From assembly GCF_902498805.1 (NCBI RefSeq), contig NZ_LR701574.1, positions 1-64,000 of the forward strand: a DNA stretch of 64,000 nucleotides, written 5' to 3'. This document shows positions 26,552 to 34,500 of this stretch, one piece after another. The position numbers and the translations under genes are program-made. The DNA is from Imperialibacter sp. EC-SDR9. GTDB taxonomy: Bacteria; Bacteroidota; Bacteroidia; Cytophagales; Cyclobacteriaceae. The number at the start of each line of letters is the position of its first letter. Within the stretch, counting starts at the first letter, position 1. Below the pieces are notes generated by a model that saw only the letters and a list, made by a program, of their open reading frames with translations, was not told the DNA's origin and made no database searches.

Positions 26552-28204
26552 ATGCCGAAAATGTATAAAAGCTTACTGTTCTGCATTTGTCTTTTGATGA
26601 GTCTGCCGGCCTGGTCGCAGGAGCAGTGGGAAGAAGCGGGGGAAATACAGGAAGCAGAAGTTGTAATAGAAAAGGACAGGGAAATAGTATTGCCCTTTCA
26701 GCCCCGAAGCTTTGAGAAAATACCTCCTGTAGCCATTGAAACGGGTGGTATCAAGCAGGAATACGTTTTCCCCGCCCTCGACGTAACGGTTCCGCCTACG
26801 ACCGTCGACATCAAGGCATTGAAGCTTCAGGCGGAGCCATTGGAAAAGTATTATGGTAATCTGGTGAAGCTTGGCTATGGCAACTACAACTCCCCGCTGG
26901 GTGAGCTTTACCTCTACAACAAAAGGAACAAGCAGTACCTGGCCGGGTTTCAGGCAAAACATCTTTCATTTGGCAAAGGCCCTGTTGACGGCAGGAACAG
27001 CGCATCAGGAGAGACCCTGCTGAAAGGGGAGGCGAGCTATTTTGGGGATGGGTTTACTGCATCGGGAGATGCTTACTACAAGCTTTCACGCTTTAATTTT
27101 TATGGATACGACCCGTCAGTTTCAGTAACTGAGGGAGAGGACAGCCTGAAGAGAAACTTCAATAAGTATGGCGTGTCTGTAAATATCGACAACTCATCGT
27201 CCGAGTCTGATATCAGTATTTCTGGAGGCCTTGCCTACAATGGACAAAGTGACAACCTGGATATCTCGGAAAACTGGGTGAAAGTGAATGCGGATCTTTC
27301 CATGGAATTGCAAAGTGCACTCACCGGGCATGTGGGCGTTTTCGCTGACTTAATAGGTTACAAAGATTCTTTGAGCACCAGCAGGCAAAGAATTGGGCTT
27401 GAGCCTTCCGTGGTGTACACTGGCGACAATTATCAGGTATCAGCTGGTATTCGATATGTATATCAGTCCGACTCATTGGTGCCTGCCTCGCAGGTATACC
27501 CCGTTTTGAAAGGGAAATACCAATTCGGCAAATCCTTTGGCATTTTTGGTGAACTATCAGGAAACAGCCAGTTGAATACATGGCAGGGCATGAGTGCACG
27601 CAATCCTTATCTAGCTCAGGGAGTAGATATTCATAATTCCAATAATATCTTGAACCTCGGGCTGGGTGCACAGGGGAATCTGGCTTTTATGAGCTATAAA
27701 GTGGGCCTTTCGCAAAAGGTCTTCAAGCAATTTGGCGTTTTTCTCAACTCGCCTGATGACCCGTCGAAGTTTATTTTGGCCTACGACACCGCCAATTTCA
27801 AAGTATTGGATTTGTACATGGCCAGCGACTTTTACCTGGGAAGTTCCATCAATTTGGGTCTGCAAGTCAATTATTACAATTACAGCTCCGATACTTTTGA
27901 AGAGGCCTGGCATATGCCGGGTTATAGAATAGCATTCAATGGAAGTTTTCTTGCCTTTAACAAAATGAGAACAAAGGCAGGTTTAGCATACCTCGGAGGG
28001 ATAAAAGCCTACGACTGGAATTTAGGACAATCCGAAGAATTGAAAGCAGCGACTGACGTTTACATTGATCTTGATTATTTGCTATCTGAAAGAGCAACAA
28101 TATTTCTTCAGTTTCACAATTTAGCCAACCAGCAGTATCAATTACTTTCAAATTATCCGGTAAGGGGGCTTACTTTCAAAGCAGGTTTTTCTTATTCATT
28201 CTAA
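26552..28204 (+). CDS. outer-membrane beta-barrel protein (plugless TonB-receptor-like)
   Basis: 550 residues with a signal peptide (about 1-22, ending PAWSQ), a periplasmic linker, then an antiparallel barrel from about residue 95 (YYGNLVKLGYGNYNSPLGELYLYNKRNKQYLAGFQAKH) to a C-terminal Phe after aromatic alternation (FKAGFSYSF). The barrel resembles the C-terminal barrel of TonB-dependent receptors but there is no room for a plug domain. In related genomes such proteins are annotated as TonB-dependent receptors; I would only call it a barrel. Its gene begins 2 bp after the TPR gene. Confidence 0.82.
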   Translation: MPKMYKSLLFCICLLMSLPAWSQEQWEEAGEIQEAEVVIEKDREIVLPFQPRSFEKIPPVAIETGGIKQEYVFPALDVTVPPTTVDIKALKLQAEPLEKYYGNLVKLGYGNYNSPLGELYLYNKRNKQYLAGFQAKHLSFGKGPVDGRNSASGETLLKGEASYFGDGFTASGDAYYKLSRFNFYGYDPSVSVTEGEDSLKRNFNKYGVSVNIDNSSSESDISISGGLAYNGQSDNLDISENWVKVNADLSMELQSALTGHVGVFADLIGYKDSLSTSRQRIGLEPSVVYTGDNYQVSAGIRYVYQSDSLVPASQVYPVLKGKYQFGKSFGIFGELSGNSQLNTWQGMSARNPYLAQGVDIHNSNNILNLGLGAQGNLAFMSYKVGLSQKVFKQFGVFLNSPDDPSKFILAYDTANFKVLDLYMASDFYLGSSINLGLQVNYYNYSSDTFEEAWHMPGYRIAFNGSFLAFNKMRTKAGLAYLGGIKAYDWNLGQSEELKAATDVYIDLDYLLSERATIFLQFHNLANQQYQLLSNYPVRGLTFKAGFSYSF

Positions 28205-28351
28205 GGTGTTCTTAAATTATTCCAAAAAAGTTTCTTTATTTGCGGCTAGGAATTTTTTCATTAAAACATAAGAAATTTCTATTTTACGGAATTGTTACTT
28301 CAACTGAGTTTAGCTTATAACGAATCTAAAGTACTCTCAACCTCTTAATAA

Positions 28352-29164
28352 ATGGCTAAAAGCAAAGCAAACAAAGACAAGGAAGAACAGAGTGGTTCAA
28401 ACGCACCCCAGGATGATGAGGACTTCGGACTTCCGGAACTTGAATATGAAGCACTGGATGACGATGAAGACGAAGCTGAGGACGATTCTTCCAGCGATAC
28501 TCCAACTGAAGAACCCAGCTCGGTTTTTGGTGAGCCAGAAACGTCTTCTTTTCAGGAAGATGATAGCCAGGTGAGTTCAATTTTTGACGTTGAGGAGCCA
28601 AGCCATGAGGAGGTTTCAAATGTATTTGGCGGAGCTCCCCCTCCATCGTTCAAACAACAGGCTTATCAGGAAGCCAATGAGGGTGGCGACTCTGCCAAGA
28701 GCTTCACAAGGATTATTATCATAGGGGCGGTGGCCTTTGTTCTTATAGGTTTTGCCTTTTTGTACTGGCATCATAAAGATGACGACAAGAAAGTAGTTGC
28801 CAAAGCAACGCCAAAAGTCGAGAAAGCGGAGCCTAAGCCGGTTGAACCAAAGCCGGAGCCTGTTAAAAAAGAAGAGCCTGTAGTGAAGAAGCCAGTTAAC
28901 ACAACCGGCGAAGTCGTTACACTAACTGAAAGAACTGGTCGTTCTTATGTAATAGTGGGTAGCTTTTTCGATGGGGATTTAGCCGATGACTATGGTAAGA
29001 AGCTGGCAAAAGAGGGTTTGAACTCAACTGTTATCAAGCCCTTCGGGAAATCGAGGTTTTACAGAGTGAGTATTTCCGATTTCGACTCTTATCAGGAAGC
29101 AGTGGATGAAGCCGAAAAAGCTAAGTCAACCTACGGAGGTGAAGTTTGGGCTTTAAGGTATTGA
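28352..29164 (+). CDS. SPOR-domain membrane protein
   Basis: 270 residues. A very acidic cytoplasmic N-terminus (to about 122) is followed by one membrane helix (about 124-142, IIIIGAVAFVLIGFAFLYW), a Pro/Lys/Glu linker (about 150-185) and a C-terminal SPOR domain (about 198-270, SYVIVGSFFDGDLADDYGKKLAKEGL). SPOR domains bind glycan strands stripped of stem peptides, usually at division or remodelling sites. The linker length suggests reach across the periplasm. The gene is 9 bp before tolQ and probably shares the energised complex. A 147-bp gap before it may hold a promoter. Confidence 0.9.
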   Translation: MAKSKANKDKEEQSGSNAPQDDEDFGLPELEYEALDDDEDEAEDDSSSDTPTEEPSSVFGEPETSSFQEDDSQVSSIFDVEEPSHEEVSNVFGGAPPPSFKQQAYQEANEGGDSAKSFTRIIIIGAVAFVLIGFAFLYWHHKDDDKKVVAKATPKVEKAEPKPVEPKPEPVKKEEPVVKKPVNTTGEVVTLTERTGRSYVIVGSFFDGDLADDYGKKLAKEGLNSTVIKPFGKSRFYRVSISDFDSYQEAVDEAEKAKSTYGGEVWALRY

Positions 29165-29172
29165 TATAACAT

Positions 29173-29838
29173 ATGATGTTACTGCAAATTGACACCGCTG
29201 ATCTTGCCGTTGAAGATCAGTCGGTCACTCTTATTGATTTGATGTTAAAAGGGGGATTCTGGATGATCCCCATTTTATTATTGTCCGTCGTAGCCGTTAT
29301 CATTTTCGTGGAGCGGTTTCTTACATTGAGAAAGGCAGGTGAGACTCCCGACCACTTTACAGACGACATCAGAGCCAAAGTATTGGCTGGAGATGTAAAT
29401 GGTGCCAAAATGATTTGCGCCCAAACTGGCACACCTGTTGCCAGAATGATCGAAAAAGGCCTTTCCCGACTGGGGAGCCCTTTGAAAAACATTGAGGTGT
29501 CTATTGAGAACGTCGGCAAAATAGAGATTTACAAGCTGGAGAAGAACCTTGGAGTTTTAGCGACCATATCAGGCGCAGCCCCCATGATCGGTTTCCTTGG
29601 CACTGTAACGGGTATGATACAGGCCTTCATTGCCATTGCGCAGGAAGAAGGTTCGGTTAGCCCAAAGTTGCTGTCGTCAGGCATCTACGAAGCCATGGTG
29701 ACTACGGCGGCCGGCCTCACTGTCGGTATCATTGCCTACCTGGGCTATAACTACCTGGTGACCAGAATGCAAAAGGTCATTCATAGAATGGAATACAGTG
29801 CTATCGAGTTCATCGACCTGCTACAGGAGCCTAAATAA
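29173..29838 (+). CDS. MotA/TolQ/ExbB proton channel family protein
   Basis: 221 residues with three membrane segments: about 30-50 (GGFWMIPILLLSVVAVIIFVERF), about 120-145 (LGVLATISGAAPMIGFLGTVTGMIQAF) and about 165-190 (AMVTTAAGLTVGIIAYLGYNYL). The GFLGTVTGM segment and the following TTAAGL are the channel signatures. With ExbD it converts proton flow into motion of a TonB- or TolA-like arm. Followed 10 bp later by exbD. Confidence 0.95.
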   Translation: MMLLQIDTADLAVEDQSVTLIDLMLKGGFWMIPILLLSVVAVIIFVERFLTLRKAGETPDHFTDDIRAKVLAGDVNGAKMICAQTGTPVARMIEKGLSRLGSPLKNIEVSIENVGKIEIYKLEKNLGVLATISGAAPMIGFLGTVTGMIQAFIAIAQEEGSVSPKLLSSGIYEAMVTTAAGLTVGIIAYLGYNYLVTRMQKVIHRMEYSAIEFIDLLQEPK

Positions 29839-29848
29839 CCACTGAAGC

Positions 29849-30238
29849 ATGGATCTACGCCCAAAAAATAAGGTTGATGCATCATTCAGCATGAGTTCGA
29901 TGACCGACATCGTCTTCCTTCTGCTGATATTCTTTATGCTCACGGCTACGTTTGTTACACCTTCAGGCTTGCCGGTCAATTTGCCTTCCAGCAAAAGCTC
30001 AACCATTGTACTTCAAAAAGTAAGTGTCACCATTAGCAGCGATTTACGTTATTATGTAAATGACAAGCTGGTGAACCGGAACAACCTGGAAATGGTTTTA
30101 AGGAACGAGCTCGCTGGCAAAGAGGGAGTTGTTGTGCTGCATGTTGACAAATCTGTTCCTACGGAGCACTTGGTTTATGTGGCAGGCATAGCTACTGCTT
30201 TGGAGGCTAAAGTATCGATAGCGACAAAACCGAATTAG
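29849..30238 (+). CDS. biopolymer transporter ExbD/TolR
   Basis: 129 residues: short cytoplasmic start (MDLRPKNKVDASFS), one membrane helix (about 15-38, MTDIVFLLLIFFMLTATFV) carrying the conserved Asp18 that relays protons, and a periplasmic domain ending in VHVDKSVPTEHLVYV..A. Normal ExbD/TolR length. Sits between tolQ and a TonB-like gene with 3-bp spacing. Confidence 0.95.
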   Translation: MDLRPKNKVDASFSMSSMTDIVFLLLIFFMLTATFVTPSGLPVNLPSSKSSTIVLQKVSVTISSDLRYYVNDKLVNRNNLEMVLRNELAGKEGVVVLHVDKSVPTEHLVYVAGIATALEAKVSIATKPN

Positions 30239-30241
30239 GTA

Positions 30242-31189
30242 ATGGAGTTTCAGAGCAAAGAAGAAAAGAAAAATGAAAGAATAGGCACGGCGGTCTCTCT
30301 GGGCGTCCATGCACTGCTTTTATTGATTTTCGCCTTTCTTTTAGCTTGGAAAGAACCGAATCCACCTATTCCCGAGTACGGCATAGAATTAAACTTTGGC
30401 CTTGATAGCCAGGGGTCTGGTGCTGTTCAGCCGGAATCTACCGTGGAGCAAAGCGAAAGCACGTCAGATGCTGAAGAGGTCAATGAAGATGTTCCTGAGG
30501 AGACCAACGAGACTGAAGTAACGGAACCAGTAGAGGAGACATCAGAGCCTGAAGTCGTAGAAGAATTTACGAACGCACTAGAGGAAGCTGTAGTTACACA
30601 AAATGTAGCCAGCCCTGATGTGCGGAAGGAAGAACCTGTGAAAACGCCGGTTACCACGCCTAAGAAAGAAGAAGAGAAGCCTAAGGAGGTGAAAAAGGAA
30701 ACCAAGCCCGTAGTGGCAGAAACGAAACCCACTCCGGTAGAAACGAAGAAAGAGCCCACAGAAAAGCCTGCTGAGAAACCATCAGGAGGTGTTGCCTCCG
30801 ATAAAGTAGTAGCCTCCAATAGTCAGGGCGATAACACTGCTGCTACAGGTGATAAAGGAAGCAAAGAAGGAACTGTCGATGCCCGTGCGCTGTATGGAAC
30901 ACCGGGTGGCGGAGGTGGCGCTGCTCTTGATATGGCAGGTTGGGCGTGGGAGGAGATCCCCAAACCAAATGATACCTCCAACGAAAGCGGACGTATAGTC
31001 TTTGAAATCACTGTTGACGACAATGGCGAAGTGATAGGAATCAAAACCCTGGAGAGAGGGGTAAGTGCCGCTGTTGAGGCAGTGTATAGGAGAGAGGTCG
31101 AAGGCCTCTACTTCAAAAGGAACCCACCGAACAGTCCCGCTCCACCGAGATCGACAGGAAGAATCACATTTATTATCAAATCCCGCTAA
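30242..31189 (+). CDS. TonB/TolA-like energy transducer
   Basis: 315 residues. One N-terminal membrane helix (about 19-37, AVSLGVHALLLLIFAFLLAW) is followed by about 170 residues of Glu/Pro/Lys/Thr-rich spacer and a compact C-terminal domain (about 245-315, ESGRIVFEITVDDNGEVIGIKTLERGVS...RITFIIKSR) like the TonB/TolA tip. It would carry force from TolQ/ExbD to an outer-membrane partner. The usual YP motif of classical TonB tips is not evident, so the partner may be the neighbouring barrel or TPR protein rather than ordinary receptors. Confidence 0.87.
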   Translation: MEFQSKEEKKNERIGTAVSLGVHALLLLIFAFLLAWKEPNPPIPEYGIELNFGLDSQGSGAVQPESTVEQSESTSDAEEVNEDVPEETNETEVTEPVEETSEPEVVEEFTNALEEAVVTQNVASPDVRKEEPVKTPVTTPKKEEEKPKEVKKETKPVVAETKPTPVETKKEPTEKPAEKPSGGVASDKVVASNSQGDNTAATGDKGSKEGTVDARALYGTPGGGGGAALDMAGWAWEEIPKPNDTSNESGRIVFEITVDDNGEVIGIKTLERGVSAAVEAVYRREVEGLYFKRNPPNSPAPPRSTGRITFIIKSR

Positions 31190-31196
31190 TTAGCCG

Positions 31197-32489
31197 ATGA
31201 CGTACCAGGCAACGCTGGACTACCTCTACGGTAGTCTTCCGATGTTTCAGCGGGTGGGGAAAGTGGCCATCAAAAAGGATCTCACCAATACTTTGGCGTT
31301 GTGTAATGCGCTTGACAATCCCCACAACAAATTCAAATCAGTCCATATTGCCGGCACGAACGGAAAGGGAACAAGCGCTCATTCTATTGCTGCCATTTTG
31401 CAGGCTGCAGGCTACAAAACTGGTCTGTATACGTCCCCTCATTTAAAGAACTTCACAGAACGGATCCGGGTCAGTGGAGAGGAGATGCCCCAGGACAAAG
31501 TGATGGCTTTCGTGGAAAGAATGAAGCCGGTGCTAGAAAAAGTAAAACCGAGCTTTTTTGAAACCACAGTGGCCATGGCCTTCGACCACTTTGCGTCTGA
31601 GCAGGTCGATATAGCTGTGATAGAGGTGGGCCTTGGTGGGCGACTCGACTCAACGAATGTGATCAATCCACTGGTGTCGCTGATTACCTCTATTAGCTAT
31701 GACCACATGGACCTGCTGGGTGACACTTTGGAAGAAATAGCAGGAGAAAAGGCAGGAATTATTAAGAAAAGCACACCCGTGGTGGTCGGAGGTTATTACG
31801 GGTCGTTGGATGCGGTGTTTATTGAGAAGGCGAAAAAGGAAAACAGCCCGGTCGTCATTGCCAGGGACGGCTATAGGGTTGAAAGCAAGGAGTATAGCTT
31901 GTTTTCAAGAGTGGTTTCGGTAGCTAAAACTGGTGGGTCTGACCCGATGACATTGAACCTTGACCTAACAGGTCAGTATTACCTCAAAAACCTACCGGGA
32001 ATTCTCAGTGTCGTCGATGTGCTGCGCACGAGAGGATATGACATTTCCGATGAAGCAGTAGCAAAAGGACTCAGCAATGTGAAGGGGCTGACTGGCCTGA
32101 AAGGTCGCTGGCAGGTGTTGCAAAAGCAGCCGCTGATAATATGCGATGTGGGCCACAATGAAGAGGGCATGAGGGAGTTGTTCGGACAGCTCAGCGAGAA
32201 CATCCATGGGCAACTGTACATCGTTATCGGGGTCGTGAGCGATAAGGACAGGTCGAAGCTGTGGAGTGTATTGCCGAGGGATGCCTACTACTATTTCACT
32301 GCGGCCAGCATTCCCAGAGCGCTGCCCGCTGAACGGCTTTATGAGGAAGCAAGAGCGGAGGGATATTCAGGAGAGGTGGTTAGTGACGTAAATGAAGGAA
32401 TTGGCAAGGCCAACAAAAAAGCTGGAGAGAAGGATGTCATTTTTGTAGGCGGAAGTACTTTTGTAGTAGCAGAAATAGATCAGTTGTAG
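31197..32489 (+). CDS. folC: bifunctional folylpolyglutamate synthase/dihydrofolate synthase
   Basis: 430 residues, Mur-ligase fold. ATP-binding loop GTNGKGTS (53-60), the family segment GLYTSPHLKNFTERIR (about 75-90), VIEVGLGGRLDSTNVI (about 139-155) and the C-terminal domain with LKGRWQVLQKQPLIICDVGHNEEGM. It adds glutamate to dihydropteroate and to folates. It begins 7 bp after the TonB-like gene and ends 2 bp before trmB. Location beside tonB-like genes is a recurrent Bacteroidota arrangement. Confidence 0.95.
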   Translation: MTYQATLDYLYGSLPMFQRVGKVAIKKDLTNTLALCNALDNPHNKFKSVHIAGTNGKGTSAHSIAAILQAAGYKTGLYTSPHLKNFTERIRVSGEEMPQDKVMAFVERMKPVLEKVKPSFFETTVAMAFDHFASEQVDIAVIEVGLGGRLDSTNVINPLVSLITSISYDHMDLLGDTLEEIAGEKAGIIKKSTPVVVGGYYGSLDAVFIEKAKKENSPVVIARDGYRVESKEYSLFSRVVSVAKTGGSDPMTLNLDLTGQYYLKNLPGILSVVDVLRTRGYDISDEAVAKGLSNVKGLTGLKGRWQVLQKQPLIICDVGHNEEGMRELFGQLSENIHGQLYIVIGVVSDKDRSKLWSVLPRDAYYYFTAASIPRALPAERLYEEARAEGYSGEVVSDVNEGIGKANKKAGEKDVIFVGGSTFVVAEIDQL

Positions 32490-32491
32490 TA

Positions 32492-33148
32492 GTGAGAAAC
32501 AAGACCGATAGGTACAAGCAGAACCGTGAAAGCAGGAATGTGCTTGAAGAAGGGAAGCCGCTTTTTGAGGCGATTAAGGGACGGTGGAATGACGAATTTT
32601 TTGATAACGACTTGCCGCTTGTGGTAGAGCTTGGCTGTGGCAGGGGAGAATATTCTGTTGGATTGGCGGAACGGTTCAGCGACAAGAACTTTATTGGTGT
32701 TGATATAAAAGGAGATAGAATTTGGAAGGGAAGCCAGCGGGCACAGGCACTCGGGCTTACCAATGTGGGGTTTCTGCGCACGCAAATTCAAATGATAGAC
32801 AATTTTTTTGAAGCAGGGGAGGTGTCTGCCATTTGGATTACTTTTCCAGACCCCAGGCCGAAAGACCGAGATGTGAAGCGTCGTCTTACTTCGCCCAGGT
32901 TTCTTGATATGTACAAAAGCATGTTGAAGAAAGACGGTTGGGTATATTTTAAAACCGACAGCACGCCACTCTTTCAGTACACATTAGACTTGTTGAAAGA
33001 GAAGTACACTACCGTTGATATGGAGTACACTTTTGATCTCTATCAGTCCGACCTTTGGGAAGAGCACTACGGGATCAAAACCAAGTACGAGTTGATTTTC
33101 ACCGAAAAGGGGGAAACCATCAAGTACATGAAGTTTCGGTTTGCCTAG
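32492..33148 (+). CDS. trmB: tRNA (guanine-N7)-methyltransferase
   Basis: 218 residues from a GTG start (32492), placed 2 bp after folC; no earlier ATG is available. SAM-binding motif VVELGCGRGEYSVGLA (about 43-58), then the family signature FPDPRPKDRDVKRRLTSPRFLDMY (about 117-140) and a C-terminal EHYGIKTKYELIFTEKGETIKYMKF. It methylates G46 in the tRNA variable loop. Normal length. Last gene of the block. Confidence 0.95.
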   Translation: MRNKTDRYKQNRESRNVLEEGKPLFEAIKGRWNDEFFDNDLPLVVELGCGRGEYSVGLAERFSDKNFIGVDIKGDRIWKGSQRAQALGLTNVGFLRTQIQMIDNFFEAGEVSAIWITFPDPRPKDRDVKRRLTSPRFLDMYKSMLKKDGWVYFKTDSTPLFQYTLDLLKEKYTTVDMEYTFDLYQSDLWEEHYGIKTKYELIFTEKGETIKYMKFRFA

Positions 33149-33162
33149 TCAGCCCGGTCTTG

Positions 33163-33765
33163 TCAGTCGTCTGCTTCGAGGGCTTCCAGCATGTCAGCCA
33201 GCTCGTCATAGTCCTTGAAGCCCGGCTTAACTTCCTGGCTTCCTTTTAGTGCAAATCCGTTCACGTTATCTGAAGCTAAAAGTCTTTCTACCTGTTCGGG
33301 GCTGACGTCGTAGCCTACCAGCAAAGGTACCTCTGAATTTGCACTAACGACTTGCTTGACGCTTAATTGGTTATTAAGCTCAGCAAAAATATACGCTACT
33401 GCCGGGGTGTTTTTGGCCAAAGTCATGGCCGTATTAAGGCTTGCTTCTGTGGTGGCCTTTATGATAAAAGTTAAGTCTGTGTGCTTCAGTGATTCCAACA
33501 GGGGTAAATCACTTATTTCCAGACAATCGAGCTCATATTGAACCAGTTGTGCCCTGATGTTTTCTTCTGAAAGCCCATGCGCTTCACCCACCAGCTTTAC
33601 GCCAGCCACCCAACCGGTTATTTCCTGAAACTTTAGCGGATTGACGTATTCTGGGCTTGCCGGGTTGATATCAAAGCCGAGCATATCCACACCCATGCCA
33701 GCACAATACCTTGCATCACTCAGATTGGTAACACTTCCTACTTTTACTATTGCTTTTAATGCCAT
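33163..33765 (-). CDS. TrpF-like TIM-barrel protein lacking catalytic residues
   Basis: 200 residues, recognisably a phosphoribosylanthranilate isomerase fold: the start VKVGSVTNLSDARYCAGMGVD parallels KICGI(T/R)..EDA in TrpF, and the C-terminal GYDVSPEQVERLL...GFALKGSQEVKPGFKDYDEL parallels the GL.PENV..A......DV.SG.E..PG.KD phosphate-binding end. The catalytic cysteine of KICG is replaced (KVGS), and the usual LLD...GGSG region with the catalytic Asp is not visible (YIFAELNNQLSVKQV instead). It is not in a trp operon. It is therefore probably a binding or regulatory paralogue rather than a working isomerase. Converges with trmB, 14 bp apart. Confidence 0.75.
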   Translation of the reverse strand: MALKAIVKVGSVTNLSDARYCAGMGVDMLGFDINPASPEYVNPLKFQEITGWVAGVKLVGEAHGLSEENIRAQLVQYELDCLEISDLPLLESLKHTDLTFIIKATTEASLNTAMTLAKNTPAVAYIFAELNNQLSVKQVVSANSEVPLLVGYDVSPEQVERLLASDNVNGFALKGSQEVKPGFKDYDELADMLEALEADD

Positions 33766-33781
33766 TAAGATGCTTCCTTTT

Positions 33782-34137
33782 TTACTTCGTGTCGTTTCTG
33801 GTTTCGTTAATAAGACCCTCTATGCTATCGATTAGCACCTGTAGATGTTGCTCAATGATCGACCAAACAATTTCATAGTCTACCCCAAGTATTCATGAAC
33901 AATACGATTGCGGAAGCCTCTTAACCTATCCCATTCGATATGTGGGTTGTTTATCTTAAAGTCTTTGTCAATTCGACTCGACGCCTCGCCGATGATCTCG
34001 AAATTACGAGTCACAGCGTCTATTGTTTTGTCAACATTAATGAAGGTTTCATATGACAAGCCCTCGGTATACTTTTTGATTTTTAAAGCCGATTCCAGAA
34101 TATCTTCCAGGAGAAAGAGAAGATCACGGCTAGACAT
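33782..34137 (-). pseudogene. HepT-like HEPN toxin split by a frameshift
   Basis: The first 85 codons (34137 down to 33880) encode a HEPN-domain protein ending RNRIVHEYLG. The Rx4HxY RNase motif is complete (Arg76, His81, Tyr83) and a stop follows two codons later. In another frame the next 33 codons, VDYEIVWSIIEQHLQVL and on to a TAA at 33782-33784, are the normal family C-terminus. A single missing G in the GGGG run at the junction (about 33883-33886) explains the break; restored length would be about 118 residues, normal for HepT/DUF86. This is either a real inactivating mutation or a homopolymer sequencing error. Start overlaps mntA by 8 bases. Confidence 0.8.
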
Positions 34138-34420
34138 AGATCAACTCAGGTTTGATTTTTTCGAAGTACTTTTCTTTTATTCCGTTTCTTGACACCACAT
34201 CAACTGTAAAGCCTATCAATTCCTCTATTTCATTGGCCAGGTCAATAAATCTTATGCCAATTTTATCGTTGAATTCGACTAATACATCAAGGTCACTGTC
34301 AGCTACCTGTTCATTTCTTGAATAAGAACCAAAGACCGCCATCGATTGAATGGGGTACTTGTTGAACAAGTATTGCTTATTTTTCCCAAGAGTAAGTTTG
34401 ATGTCTTCGAGCGATTTCAT
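34130..34420 (-). CDS. mntA: MNT-domain nucleotidyltransferase antitoxin
   Basis: 96-residue minimal nucleotidyltransferase. Active-site motif GSYSRNEQVADSDLDVLVEF: Gly31-Ser32 and the metal-binding Asp43 and Asp45, complete. In HEPN/MNT systems this protein modifies the HEPN toxin by adding AMP to the tyrosine of Rx4HxY, which blocks its RNase activity. Here it precedes and overlaps the HepT-like gene by 8 bases, the standard order. If the toxin frame is truly broken the antitoxin is a leftover, though the 85-residue fragment still keeps the RNase motif. Confidence 0.9.
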   Translation of the reverse strand: MKSLEDIKLTLGKNKQYLFNKYPIQSMAVFGSYSRNEQVADSDLDVLVEFNDKIGIRFIDLANEIEELIGFTVDVVSRNGIKEKYFEKIKPELIYV

Positions 34421-34500
34421 GGCGCCGGATAGTATTGATTCTCTGCTATCACAAAATTAGCAATTCACTACCAATTGGAACAAAGTAACAGCTATAATCG

